Shown here one piece after another: positions 36,964 through 44,465 of a DNA stretch of 64,000 nt. The position numbers and the translations under genes are program-made. A model generated the notes under the pieces. It searched no databases and was not told the DNA's origin. It saw only the letters and a program-made list of their open reading frames with translations. The DNA lies in the NCBI RefSeq assembly GCF_002917105.1, contig NZ_PQFZ01000008.1, positions 176,943 to 240,942 of the forward strand, in the 5' to 3' direction. Position 1 is the first letter of the stretch. Each line of letters opens with the position of its first letter. This stretch comes from Allobosea psychrotolerans. GTDB lineage: Bacteria; Pseudomonadota; Alphaproteobacteria; Rhizobiales; Beijerinckiaceae.

Positions 36964-37272
36964 TTGTGCCGCAATTCATCGCCGAGTGGCCGCGTCACGC
37001 TGGGCCCGAGCATGACGGAGAGGACGCGGGAAACCCTTCTCCCCTGGCGAGTGAAGGGCAGAGATGAGGGTGGGCCGCTGATCGCTGGGGCGGGATCTTG
37101 GCTGATTCACCCAAAATACTGGCAGAAATATCCACGTGACTGGGAATTTTGCGCTGTATGTAAGAGGCCCCTTGAGCGCCAGGAGGCCGAATTGTCATTT
37201 CTTCAGATCTCTTACGTGATGATCGCTGTATCCTATATTGCCGCTGCTGCGGCTTTGTATGTGGGGCATTGA
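36964..37272 (+). CDS. Doubtful frame with a membrane tail
   Basis: A frame of 102 codons whose first part runs through a dispersed repeat. The last 60 residues look more protein-like: WLIHPKYWQKYPRDWEFCAV, then a CxxC (CAVC) and a C-terminal helix SYVMIAVSYIAAAAALYVG. It could be the surviving tail of a gene whose front was replaced by a repeat. No family recognised. Confidence 0.3.
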   Translation: MCRNSSPSGRVTLGPSMTERTRETLLPWRVKGRDEGGPLIAGAGSWLIHPKYWQKYPRDWEFCAVCKRPLERQEAELSFLQISYVMIAVSYIAAAAALYVGH

Positions 37273-37375
37273 TGCTTGATGGCATGGGCCCCCACACCTT
37301 CATCCGACGTTCCGTGCCACTCTTTCCGACCGATCCAGGAGAACGAAAGACGCGTCGCGATTCTGTCGAAAGGCG

Positions 37376-37440
37376 CGGGGAACCCTTCTCCTCTAAGGAG
37401 AAGGGTAGGGATGAGGTGTCGGCCCCTGGACCAGTGAAGC
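37376..37440. repeat. CCCTTCTCC hairpin repeat
   Basis: Perfect hairpin CCCTTCTCC–TCTAA–GGAGAAGGG (37383–37405), then TAGGGATGAGGTGTCGGCC. It is related to 37027–37080, 38421–38466 and, inverted, to the 37892 and 38620 copies, which begin CACCTCACCCCTGCCCCTCTC. Confidence 0.75.
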
Positions 37441-37507
37441 GCAAGCCTCACCGCTGCTCACGTGAGCCCAACGCGGCCAACGGCGGACACCTCACCGTGC
37501 CCTCACC

Positions 37508-37867
37508 TTATAGGAGAGGGGTCTCCGGCGCGGTTCCCGCTGCCTCTCGAATCCGGGCAATGACCGCGTCGCGGTCGTTCAGGACGACTTCATTGCCGAA
37601 GCGGATCACCATGAAGCCGTGGCGCTCGATCTCCTCTGATCGCGCCGCGTCATACTCACGCTCGACATCATGCTGCCTGCCGTCGAGTTCGACGACGAGC
37701 TTGCGCTCGAAGCAGAGGAAATCGACGGTGTAGCCGAGCAGCGGCTGCTGACGTCGGAACTTCAATCCATCAAGGCGGCGGGCACGCGGCAGGTCCCAGA
37801 GGATGACTTCCGGTTTCGTCGATTGCCGGCGGAGTGTCCTTGCGAAACTCTGTTGTTCCGTCGCCAT
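37508..37867 (-). CDS. DUF559 (VSR/restriction-fold-like) protein
   Basis: A 119-residue protein of the DUF559 family, which has a PD-(D/E)XK-like endonuclease fold. Pattern: KFRRQQPLLGYTVDFLCFER, then LVVELDGRQHD, and GFMVIRFGNEVV near the end. Cellular role unknown; such genes are common in variable regions. The last residues (ETPLL) and stop are supplied by a dispersed repeat. Confidence 0.85.
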   Translation of the reverse strand: MATEQQSFARTLRRQSTKPEVILWDLPRARRLDGLKFRRQQPLLGYTVDFLCFERKLVVELDGRQHDVEREYDAARSEEIERHGFMVIRFGNEVVLNDRDAVIARIREAAGTAPETPLL

Positions 37868-37891
37868 CGCGCCTCACCGTCCAACGGCCTA

Positions 37892-37994
37892 CACCTCACC
37901 CCTGCCCCTCTCCCTGAACTCGGGCCTGCCCGAGTTCAGCACTTCAGAGTGTCGAAGTCGGGTAAACCCGACTTCGATGTAGGAGAGGGGTTCC
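37892..37994. repeat. 103-base dispersed repeat, copy 1
   Basis: CACCTCACCCCTGCCCCTCTC … AGGAGAGGGGTTCC, containing two inner hairpins (GAACTCGGGC/GCCCGAGTTC and GAAGTCGGGT/ACCCGACTTC). It differs from copy 2 (38620–38722) at only four positions. Confidence 0.92.
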
Positions 37995-38028
37995 TCGCGC
38001 TTCACCTGCGAGGGGCTGGAGCGCCCCC

Positions 38029-38274
38029 TCAATCCCCCGTCACCGTCATCTCCGCGTCGATCGCCTTCATCTTCGGGTTGGCGGCGCAGAAGGCCCTGAT
38101 CCTGGCCTCGACATCATGGCTGGCCTGGCGGGCCTTCGGCTGGCGATGGCCCTGCGCGCTGCTCTTGAGATAGGTGGCGCAATCCATCTCCGGGTCAGTG
38201 ATCGCAGCAAAGGCCGGGGCGGCGGTGAGGAGGCAGGCGAGGGCCGCGACGAGCGCGCGGGAGGCGAGGGGCAT
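38029..38274 (-). CDS. HdeA-like small periplasmic protein
   Basis: An 81-residue protein with a signal peptide (about 1–23, ending APAFA). The mature part has two cysteines, in DCATYLK and AFCAANPKMKAIDAE, arranged as in the HdeA/HdeB acid-stress chaperone family. The likeness is moderate and the role is inferred. Confidence 0.65.
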   Translation of the reverse strand: MPLASRALVAALACLLTAAPAFAAITDPEMDCATYLKSSAQGHRQPKARQASHDVEARIRAFCAANPKMKAIDAEMTVTGD

Positions 38275-38420
38275 GATGGCGGTCCTGAACGAGCGGGCCG
38301 CGCGCTGCGGCCGCGCCGCTCCTGCACCGCCCCGCCGTCGCGCGCAACGGCGTTTCCCGAAGGCCCGGCTTGCAGGGAGGGTATTGCTCGGGGGAGGGCG
38401 CGACGGAAATCAGCAGGCGC

Positions 38421-38466
38421 GGGGAACCCTTGCTCTCCCGAAGGGAGAGGGCAGGGTGAGGGGTCG
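38421..38466. repeat. GAACCCTTGCTCTCCC hairpin repeat
   Basis: GGGGAACCCTTGCTCTCCCG, then AAGGGAGAGGGCAGGGTGAGG. It contains the hairpin CTCTCCCGAAGGGAGAG and resembles an inverted, shortened form of the 103-base repeat nearby. Confidence 0.65.
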
Positions 38467-38508
38467 GCCGTTCGACGCGTGGGTCGTGCCCCTGACCGCT
38501 GCTCCATC

Positions 38509-38586
38509 GTCATTGCGAGCGCAGCGAAGCAATCCAGAAGGGTTCGCTCTATGTCCCCTGGATTGCTTCGCTGCGCTCGCAATGAC
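38509..38586. repeat. GTCATTGCGAG palindrome, second copy
   Basis: GTCATTGCGAGCGCAGCGAA, then GCAATCC; right arm GGATTGCTTCGCTGCGCTCG, then CAATGAC. Partner of 31420–31500; arms are longer and more perfect here. Confidence 0.9.
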
Positions 38587-38619
38587 GGCAAGGTGTCACG
38601 CAGCTGGTCCAGGGGCCGA

Positions 38620-38722
38620 CACCTCACCCCTGCCCCTCTCACTGAACTCGGGCCTGCCCGAGTTCAGCACTTCAGGGTGTCGAAGTCGGGTAGACCCGAC
38701 TTCGATGCAGGAGAGGGGTTCC
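38620..38722. repeat. 103-base dispersed repeat, copy 2
   Basis: Same orientation as 37892–37994 and four differences from it. It ends 35 bases before the start of a small plus-strand frame. Confidence 0.92.
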
Positions 38723-38757
38723 CCGTCGTCTCGAAAGCCGGGCGGCCGATCGAATAT

Positions 38758-38955
38758 ATGGGGGTGGTGATCGACATCACCTTCGGCTCGCGCCACGATC
38801 TGGACGATGCCGCCGACCACCTGATGGCGGCGCGCGAGATCGCCGCCGCCGCAGGGCAGAACGATCTGCGTTTCATGATCGACATGGCCCTGCTCGAGCT
38901 CGGCCGTGTGGTTCCGCACGAGCAGGCGCGACTGTCTCCGGGCCGCGAGCGCTGA
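38758..38955 (+). CDS. Small hypothetical protein after a repeat
   Basis: A 65-residue frame starting GVVIDITFGSRHDLDDAADH after Met, with amphipathic helices (DLRFMIDMALLELGRVV). It looks protein-like, but no family is recognised. The frame continues upstream into the dispersed repeat, so it may be a gene whose 5' end was cut by that repeat. A hairpin follows at 38976–39022. Confidence 0.45.
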   Translation: MGVVIDITFGSRHDLDDAADHLMAAREIAAAAGQNDLRFMIDMALLELGRVVPHEQARLSPGRER

Positions 38956-38975
38956 GCCAAGCCAAGGCGGCGCGA

Positions 38976-39050
38976 GAGCAGGATCGAGAAAAAGCCGGAG
39001 CCGGTTCTTCTCGATCCTGCTCTCGCTCTTAGATGAGAGATGGATTCAGA
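38976..39050. repeat. Hairpin plus dispersed repeat
   Basis: Arms GAGCAGGATCGAGAA (38976–38990) and TTCTCGATCCTGCTC (39008–39022) are perfect and could act as a terminator. Bases 39014–39050 repeat 26587–26623 at 34 of 37 positions. Confidence 0.75.
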
Positions 39051-39123
39051 CTTCAGCAAGACGGCCCTTGCGCCAGCCCGACGGTCATGGTGGGACAGGC
39101 CGACACGAAAACCGGAGCCCGTC

Positions 39124-39384
39124 ATGGCCAAGAAGACCCCCGAACAGCTAGCCAAGGAGTTCGAGGGCCGCAAGGCGAAGGGGCTCGCCAAGGGCGGGGC
39201 GGCGTTCTGGCCCAACATCATCGCCAATGCGGTGCTGAAGCTCACCGCCGCCGGCAGCGAGATCGATGCGGCCGTGCTGATCGAGATGATCGAGCGCGAG
39301 GCGCAGACGCAGGAGCTGGTGATCAAGGCCGGCGCGGCTGAGGCCGTGGCGCGGTTGAAGCAGGCGGTAGCGAAGGGGGCGTAA
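39124..39384 (+). CDS. Small hypothetical protein
   Basis: An 86-residue Ala/Lys-rich cytosolic protein (AKKTPEQLAKEFEGRKAKG, then FWPNIIANAVLKLTAAGSE). Mostly helical; no family recognised. The ATG at 39124 is the start nearest the protein-like part. Confidence 0.6.
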   Translation: MAKKTPEQLAKEFEGRKAKGLAKGGAAFWPNIIANAVLKLTAAGSEIDAAVLIEMIEREAQTQELVIKAGAAEAVARLKQAVAKGA

Positions 39385-39389
39385 GGGTG

Positions 39390-39531
39390 CGCTCGGGCGG
39401 AGCCCTCGGGTCCGGCCTTTGGCCGGCCCAAGGACAGGCTCTCCGAAGACCCGAGAATCTCAGGCCGGCAGAAGCTCCGGCAAAGGGAGGCTCTCTCGGC
39501 ACGAGATGCTCGGGCCAAGCCCGAGCATGAC
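39390..39531. repeat. Intergenic palindromic repeat, family III
   Basis: GCTCGGGCGGAGCCCTCGGG, then GTCCGGCCTTTGGCCGGCCC and AAGGACAGGCTC … GAGCATGAC. Aligns with 6778–6888 and, inverted, with 2110–2219. Confidence 0.8.
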
Positions 39532-39600
39532 GAAGAGGCTGCGCGCTGCCAGCTTCTCCCAGCCATCTCGCGCTTGCCCGAGATGGGCAACCCAAAGTGT

Positions 39601-39624
39601 CAAAACCGGCAAGAGCCGGTTTTG
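39601..39624 (-). terminator. Hairpin after the 39650 gene
   Basis: Perfect arms CAAAACCGGC and GCCGGTTTTG around AAGA, 26 bases beyond the stop of the minus-strand gene. The T's are inside the stem (GGTTTTGACAC on the minus strand), so termination is plausible but not certain. Confidence 0.5.
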
Positions 39625-39649
39625 ATGGGGGAGAAGGAAGAGAGGGCGC

Positions 39650-40126
39650 TCAGGCGCCCTTCAGCCTGGTGTTGCACTGGCTGTAATAGCCGCCGCCCTT
39701 CTGGATCCATTTCAGGTCGCCATTGCCGCCATTGGCCTTGTTGATGTTGTACTGGTCGTTGCAGGTCTTGAAGCGCTGCTTGCCGGCCGAGAGGGTCGAA
39801 TATTTCGGATCGACCTTGGTGGGGAAGACGGCGTTGCCGGCGGCGGCCGGCGCGGCTGCGGGCTTGGCGGGCGTTGCTGCTGCCGGGGCGGTGGCCGGGG
39901 CCGGCGCGGTGGCTGCAGCCGGGGCGGCGGTGTCGGAGCACTGAGCCTTGCGGAAATCGTTCCAGGACTGGCCGCCCAGCGTGTTGCTCGTCTTTGCGGC
40001 GTTATATTTGGTGCTGCATTCCTTCATCGTCAGCGCCTGGGCCGGAGCCGAGGCTTGCAGGACGAACCCGCCGACGAGTGCGAAGACGCCGGCGGCGAGC
40101 GCGGTGCTGGTCTTTGTCATGGTCAT
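39650..40126 (-). CDS. Secreted Ala/Pro-rich protein with two cysteine motifs
   Basis: A 158-residue protein with a signal peptide (about 1–31, ending APAQA). Two similar modules flank an Ala/Pro/Thr linker: MKECSTKYNAAK…WNDFRKAQCS and RFKTCNDQYNINKANG…GGYYSQCN. I know similar uncharacterised periplasmic proteins in Hyphomicrobiales, loosely like PsiF repeats. Function unknown. Confidence 0.75.
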   Translation of the reverse strand: MTMTKTSTALAAGVFALVGGFVLQASAPAQALTMKECSTKYNAAKTSNTLGGQSWNDFRKAQCSDTAAPAAATAPAPATAPAAATPAKPAAAPAAAGNAVFPTKVDPKYSTLSAGKQRFKTCNDQYNINKANGGNGDLKWIQKGGGYYSQCNTRLKGA

Positions 40127-40272
40127 CGTTCCCTGACGGGCATGGCCCGTTGGTGGAGCTTCGGCCGGACGGCTCATTCCGGGCGGTCGTGCTGCAGGGA
40201 AGGAGGCTAACCCCTTTAAAATGAACGGTCCATGACAGAAGCCCGGGCTCGTGGCCGGGCCAGATCGGCCCT

Positions 40273-40728
40273 TTAGCCGGGCTCGCCGGCGATCACGCCC
40301 TTGCGGAACAGGAAGCAGCCATAGGGGCGGGGATCGCCGACCTGGACGATGGCGAAGGCGGCTTTCGCCGCCTCATAGAAAGCGAAGCGCTCGATGCCGA
40401 CAAGCGGGAGGGGAGCACCAGTCGCGCGGTCGAGCTCGCGCTGCACCTCCTCCTGCACGACGGGAACAACCTGCGCATCGCCGACCACGAGCATGCGCCG
40501 CACTGGCCCGGGCTCGAAATCGTCGATCGGCAGCACGGAGAGGATGGCGCGGGCGGCGCGGGCCATGGTCAACCCGGGCAGGCGCACGAGCCTGCCGCTG
40601 GTGGTGGCGCGCGCAATGGTCTCGGCCGGGTGATTGGCATCGACCAGAGCGAGATCGTCGCCATGGCCCATGGCGGCGAGCAGCCAGAGCAGATCGGCGG
40701 AGAGGACGGGATCAAGGCCCTTCAGCAT
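40273..40728 (-). CDS. fucU: RbsD/FucU-family sugar mutarotase (L-fucose mutarotase)
   Basis: A 151-residue protein of the RbsD/FucU family, which interconverts sugar anomers. The start LKGLDPVLSADLLWLLAAMG followed by HGDDLALVDANHP fits FucU, with the catalytic His in GHGD. It lies with a lactonase and a sugar dehydrogenase gene on the same strand, which supports L-fucose or a stereochemically similar sugar as substrate. Confidence 0.88.
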   Translation of the reverse strand: MLKGLDPVLSADLLWLLAAMGHGDDLALVDANHPAETIARATTSGRLVRLPGLTMARAARAILSVLPIDDFEPGPVRRMLVVGDAQVVPVVQEEVQRELDRATGAPLPLVGIERFAFYEAAKAAFAIVQVGDPRPYGCFLFRKGVIAGEPG

Positions 40729-40760
40729 GGGAAATCTTTCTGAATCCGTTTGGAAACACA

Positions 40761-40879
40761 GCCCTCATCCTGAGGAGCCATTCCGTACGGAATGGCGTCT
40801 CGAAGGATGGTCCAGCGGATACCGAAGTCTCCTGGAGCATCCTTCGAGACGCCGCTACGCGGCTCCTCAGGATGAGGGC
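40761..40879. repeat. Palindrome with 19-base perfect ends
   Basis: Ends GCCCTCATCCTGAGGAGCC and GGCTCCTCAGGATGAGGGC are exact inverted repeats. A second nested pair, GGCGTCTCGAAGGATG / CATCCTTCGAGACGCC, is also exact. Lies between fucU and the lactonase gene. Confidence 0.9.
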
Positions 40880-40920
40880 TCGGAAAGAGGAGCAAACAGA
40901 TAGTCAGCATGGCAGCGCGC

Positions 40921-41766
40921 TCATAGCGGGTTGCGTCCCCGGCGCGCGAGATAGAGCTTGCGGGCGTTGCCGCCCATGATGGCGGCGCGCTCGGTCTCCG
41001 AAAGCGGCGCGAGCAGCGTCTCCACGGTCTCGATCCAGCGGCCATAGCTGGCGCGCAGGGTCAGGACGGGCCAGTCGCTGCCCCAGACCAGGCGCTGCGG
41101 GCCGAAGCTTGCAAGCAGATGTTCGAAGACCGGGCGCAAGGTCGCAGGCGTCCAGTCCTCGCTGGCCTCGGTGACGAGGCCGGATAATTTGCAGAAGAGG
41201 CCGGGATGCCGCGCCAAGGCGGTGATGCCCTCGCGCCAGCCGCCGAGATCGCCGCTGACGAGGTCGGGCTTGGCGGCGTGGTCGATCACGGCGGCGAGCC
41301 CGGGATGGCGTTCGAGCCGGCTCAGCATCGGCGCGATATGCCGAGGCTTGAGCAAGGCGTCGAAGACGAGGTTTTCCGCGATCAGCGCATCGAAAGCGGG
41401 GTCGAGCTCCGGTTTGCCGAGCCAGTCCGGATCGGGAATGTCATGCACCATCGGGCGCAGGCCGACGAGCAGCGGGGTCGAGGCGAGGTGTGCGATGCGC
41501 AGGCTTGCATCCCGCGCCTCGAAATCCGCCCAGCCGACGACGCCGGCGATAAAGGGCGTACGGGCCGCGACATCGAGCAGGAACAGGGTCTCGGCCTCGG
41601 TCGGTGCGGCCTGGACCAGGATGGTGCGGTCGATGTCGTGGCCGGCCAGAAGCGGCGCGAGATCGTCGGGGCCGAAATCGCGATGGATCGGTCCCAGCGC
41701 CGGCGTCAGCCAGCCATAATCGCCGCGTGCGAGCGTCCAGACATGCTGATGGGCGTCGATCCGCAT
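40921..41766 (-). CDS. Amidohydrolase-family sugar lactonase (COG3618)
   Basis: A 281-residue TIM-barrel amidohydrolase. Metal motif DAHQHVW at residues 4–10, and the late Asp in WGSDWPVL. This subgroup hydrolyses L-fucono- or L-rhamnono-lactones. The ATG at 41766 begins four bases after the stop of the aldo/keto reductase gene, so the two are surely co-expressed; the pair gives sugar to lactone to aldonate. Confidence 0.88.
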   Translation of the reverse strand: MRIDAHQHVWTLARGDYGWLTPALGPIHRDFGPDDLAPLLAGHDIDRTILVQAAPTEAETLFLLDVAARTPFIAGVVGWADFEARDASLRIAHLASTPLLVGLRPMVHDIPDPDWLGKPELDPAFDALIAENLVFDALLKPRHIAPMLSRLERHPGLAAVIDHAAKPDLVSGDLGGWREGITALARHPGLFCKLSGLVTEASEDWTPATLRPVFEHLLASFGPQRLVWGSDWPVLTLRASYGRWIETVETLLAPLSETERAAIMGGNARKLYLARRGRNPL

Positions 41767-41770
41767 CGGT

Positions 41771-42796
41771 TCAACCCGGCACGGGAACGTCGGCGCCAAG
41801 CAGCCCCTCGGCCTTCAATTCGGCCCAGAGCGCGGCGGGAACAGGGGCGGCGAATTCGGCGATCTGGTCCTCGACCTCGCGGGCCGAGACCGCGCCCATA
41901 ACGAGGCTCACGACCGCGGGATGCCCCAGCGGGAAATGCAGCGCGGCGCGCCTGAGCGGCACGTCATGGCGGCGGCAGACGGCTTCGATTGCCGCCACGC
42001 GGGCGAGGATCTCGGGCGGGGCGGGCTTGTAATTGTATTTCGCGCCGGCGACCGGGCCGGTCGCCAGGATGCCGGAATTGAAGACGCCGCCCAGCATCAA
42101 GCCGATGCCCTTCTCCAGCGCCAATGGCATGAAGGAGGCGAGCCCCGGCTGCTCCAGCAGGGAATAGCGGCCCGCCAGCAGCATCGTGTCGAAATCGCCG
42201 GCGCGGGCGAAGCGCTCGCACATCTCAGCCTCGTTGACGCCGACGCCGATCGCCTTCACCGCGCCGGAGGCCCGCAAGCGTTCGAGCGCGCGATAGGCCC
42301 CGTCCATAGCCTGCGAGAAGCGCGCCTCGATCGCGCCCGCGCCATGCGTCCAGACATCGACATCGTGAATCAGGACGATGTCGATACGGTCGACGCCGAG
42401 CCGCAACGCCGATTGCTCCAGCGAGCGCATCGCGCCGTCATAGGAATAGTCGAAACGCAGCGCATGCGGCAGGCCGCCGAGATAGCCGGAACCATCGCCG
42501 CGCGGGCCGAAGGGTTCGGCGACGCGGCCGACCTTGGTCGAGACGACGATGTCGGCGTGGTGCACGCGTCGCAGCGCCGTGCCGATGCGGTGCTCGGACA
42601 GGCCATGGCCATAGAGCGGGGAGGTGTCCAGAAGCGTCACGCCGCCCGCAATGGCGGCCTCGACCGCCGCCACGGCCTGGACCTCGTCGAGCCGGGCATA
42701 GAGATCGCCGAGCGGCGCGCCACCGAAGCCGAGCGTCGAGACACTGAGGCCGGAGCGGCCGATCATGCGCATTGCGAGGGCGGTGGCGGCAGGCAT
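41771..42796 (-). CDS. Aldo/keto reductase, L-fucose (aldose) 1-dehydrogenase type
   Basis: A 341-residue aldo/keto reductase. Catalytic Asp and Tyr in LLDTSPLYGHGLSEHRIG, Lys in STKVGR and His in HDVDVW. It matches the D-threo-aldose / L-fucose 1-dehydrogenase group, which oxidises the sugar to its lactone. First gene of the minus-strand operon, divergent from the ABC transporter operon. Confidence 0.88.
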   Translation of the reverse strand: MPAATALAMRMIGRSGLSVSTLGFGGAPLGDLYARLDEVQAVAAVEAAIAGGVTLLDTSPLYGHGLSEHRIGTALRRVHHADIVVSTKVGRVAEPFGPRGDGSGYLGGLPHALRFDYSYDGAMRSLEQSALRLGVDRIDIVLIHDVDVWTHGAGAIEARFSQAMDGAYRALERLRASGAVKAIGVGVNEAEMCERFARAGDFDTMLLAGRYSLLEQPGLASFMPLALEKGIGLMLGGVFNSGILATGPVAGAKYNYKPAPPEILARVAAIEAVCRRHDVPLRRAALHFPLGHPAVVSLVMGAVSAREVEDQIAEFAAPVPAALWAELKAEGLLGADVPVPG

Positions 42797-42834
42797 GTCA
42801 GGGCGTTCCCATGGTCGTCGCCGGCACTATGTGC

Positions 42835-42856
42835 ACGCCAACATGTTAGCTTGCAA
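42835..42856. promoter_or_regulatory. Candidate GntR operator, sugar locus site 1
   Basis: GCCAACATGTTAGCTTG in the 182-base gap between the divergent sugar operons. ACATGTTAGCTTG (42841–42853) is repeated, inverted, at 46248–46260 with one change. Near-palindrome around ACATGT. Confidence 0.5.
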
Positions 42857-42978
42857 CCCAGATCGAACGGCGCTAGCGTCCGTGCCGGATCGATCGAAGT
42901 CGAGGTCGGAAGATCGAGGCGATCGCATAACCAACAGGCCCGTCAACGGGTCGTGCCATGTCCGGAGGGAGGACACCG

Positions 42979-44331
42979 ATGTCATCTGAGATTCTCAAGC
43001 CGACCCGTCGCGCCTTGTTGCGCAATGCCGCAGCGCTCGGCGCGCTTGGCACGCTCGCGGCGCCCGCGATCATTCGCGAGGCCAACGCCCAGTCGAGCTT
43101 CAACTGGAAGCGCTTCGCCGGCACCAAGCTCGACGTGATGCTGGTGAAGAACCCGCGCTCCGACCTGATGCAGGCCGAGGAGAAGGCCTTCACTGCGTTG
43201 ACGGGCATCGAGGTCTCCTCCGAGCAGGTGCCCGAGCAGCAGCAGCGCCAGAAGGCGATGATCGAGTTCTCCTCGGGCAAGCCCGCCTTCGACGTGACGA
43301 TGCTGGCGCTCCACGTCCAGAAGCGGCTCTCCGCCAAGGGCAAGTGGATGGAGGACCTGCGGCCCTATCTCGCCGATGCCTCGCTGACCTCGCCCGATTT
43401 CGACTATGCCGATTTCGCAGCCGGCGCGGTGGATTTCGGCAAGCAGGCGGACGGTTCGATCGATACCCTGCCGCACTTCATCGATTTCTGGATGGTCTAT
43501 TACAACAAGGAGATGTTCGCGCAGAAGGGGCTCGAATATCCCAAGACCATGGACGAGCTGGTCGCTGCCGCAGCCAAGCTCAACGATCCGTCGAAAGGTA
43601 TCGCCGGCTTCGTTTCGCGCGGCCTGAAGAACGCCAACATTCCGGTCTGGACCTCCTGGCTGCTCGGCCAGGGACTGGAGACGGTCTCGCCCACAGGCAA
43701 GCTGCAGACCGACGGGCCGGAGGCGGTCTGGGCGGCCGACATGTACCGCAAGCTCAACAAGGATTACGGCCCTCCGGGCACGATCGGCTTCAACTGGAAC
43801 GAATGCCAGACCACCTTCATGCAGGGCCGGGCCGCGATGTGGCTCGACGGCATCGGCTTTGCGACCCCGCTCGAGGATCCGACCAAGTCGCGCATCGTCG
43901 GCAAGGTCGGTTATGGCGTGACGCCGGCCGGCCCGAAGGCACATCACTCGGCGCTGTTCGGCGATGGGCTGGGTATCGCGCGCGGGTCGAAGAACAAGCA
44001 GGCCGCCTGGCTCTACCTTCAGTACATGTGCAACAAGGGCAACCAGCTGGCGATGATCAAGGCAGGCGCGGGTGCGCCGGGCCGGCTTTCGGCGCTGAGC
44101 AGCCCGGAGGCCTCTGCCGGCTCGCGCTTCCCGAAGCAGTATTTCGAGTGCCTGGCGGAATCCGGCAAGATCGCGCGCGCCGGCCTGCCGCAGATCATCC
44201 CGGTGACCGAGTTCCGCGACGTCTTCGGCGTGGCGCTCACCAACACGCTGACCGGTGCGGACTCCGCCACCGAACTGAAGAAGGCGACCGAGACCTTCAA
44301 GCCGATCCTCGAGAAGAGCGAACAGGCCTAA
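42979..44331 (+). CDS. ABC transporter sugar-binding protein (COG1653)
   Basis: A 450-residue periplasmic binding protein with a Tat-like leader (TRRALLRNAAALGALGTLAA, cleavage near NAQS at about 37–38). UgpB/MalE-type fold. Strong ribosome site GGAGGGAGGA before ATG 42979. First gene of the operon with two permeases; the linked fucU and dehydrogenase suggest a deoxy-sugar or pentose ligand. Confidence 0.92.
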   Translation: MSSEILKPTRRALLRNAAALGALGTLAAPAIIREANAQSSFNWKRFAGTKLDVMLVKNPRSDLMQAEEKAFTALTGIEVSSEQVPEQQQRQKAMIEFSSGKPAFDVTMLALHVQKRLSAKGKWMEDLRPYLADASLTSPDFDYADFAAGAVDFGKQADGSIDTLPHFIDFWMVYYNKEMFAQKGLEYPKTMDELVAAAAKLNDPSKGIAGFVSRGLKNANIPVWTSWLLGQGLETVSPTGKLQTDGPEAVWAADMYRKLNKDYGPPGTIGFNWNECQTTFMQGRAAMWLDGIGFATPLEDPTKSRIVGKVGYGVTPAGPKAHHSALFGDGLGIARGSKNKQAAWLYLQYMCNKGNQLAMIKAGAGAPGRLSALSSPEASAGSRFPKQYFECLAESGKIARAGLPQIIPVTEFRDVFGVALTNTLTGADSATELKKATETFKPILEKSEQA

Positions 44332-44348
44332 AGCATCCGCGCTCACGC

Positions 44349-44439
44349 GTCATGGCCGGGCTCGTCCCGGCCATCCACATCTTCGCTGCCGCCATGCGGC
44401 GTTCAAGAGGTGGATGCTCGCCGCAGAGGCGGGCGTGAC
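44349..44439. repeat. GTCATGGCCGGG palindrome inside the ABC operon
   Basis: GTCATGGCCGGGCTCGTCCC, then GGCCATCCACATC, with AGGTGGATG … GGCGTGAC at the right. It lies between the binding-protein gene and the first permease and can fold into a strong hairpin (GGCCGGG/CCCGGCC). Confidence 0.75.
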
Positions 44440-44465
44440 CGGGCGTGCCAGACAAGGCGCATCTG

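Larger units (their letters stand above)
36875..37507. other. Repeat-rich stretch without a secure gene
   Basis: Contains a short hairpin near 36915–36943 (GTCTTGTAGAC / GTCTACGAC), two CCCTTCTCC-type repeat pieces (37027–37080 and 37376–37440) and a third ending the next gene. One weak reading frame (36964–37272) lies inside. Otherwise I see no gene. Confidence 0.6.

Noticed and set aside
37376..38722. CRISPR-like array of repeats in the 37–39 kb island
   Set aside because: Repeats are palindromic, of unequal spacing, with genes between them and no cas gene.
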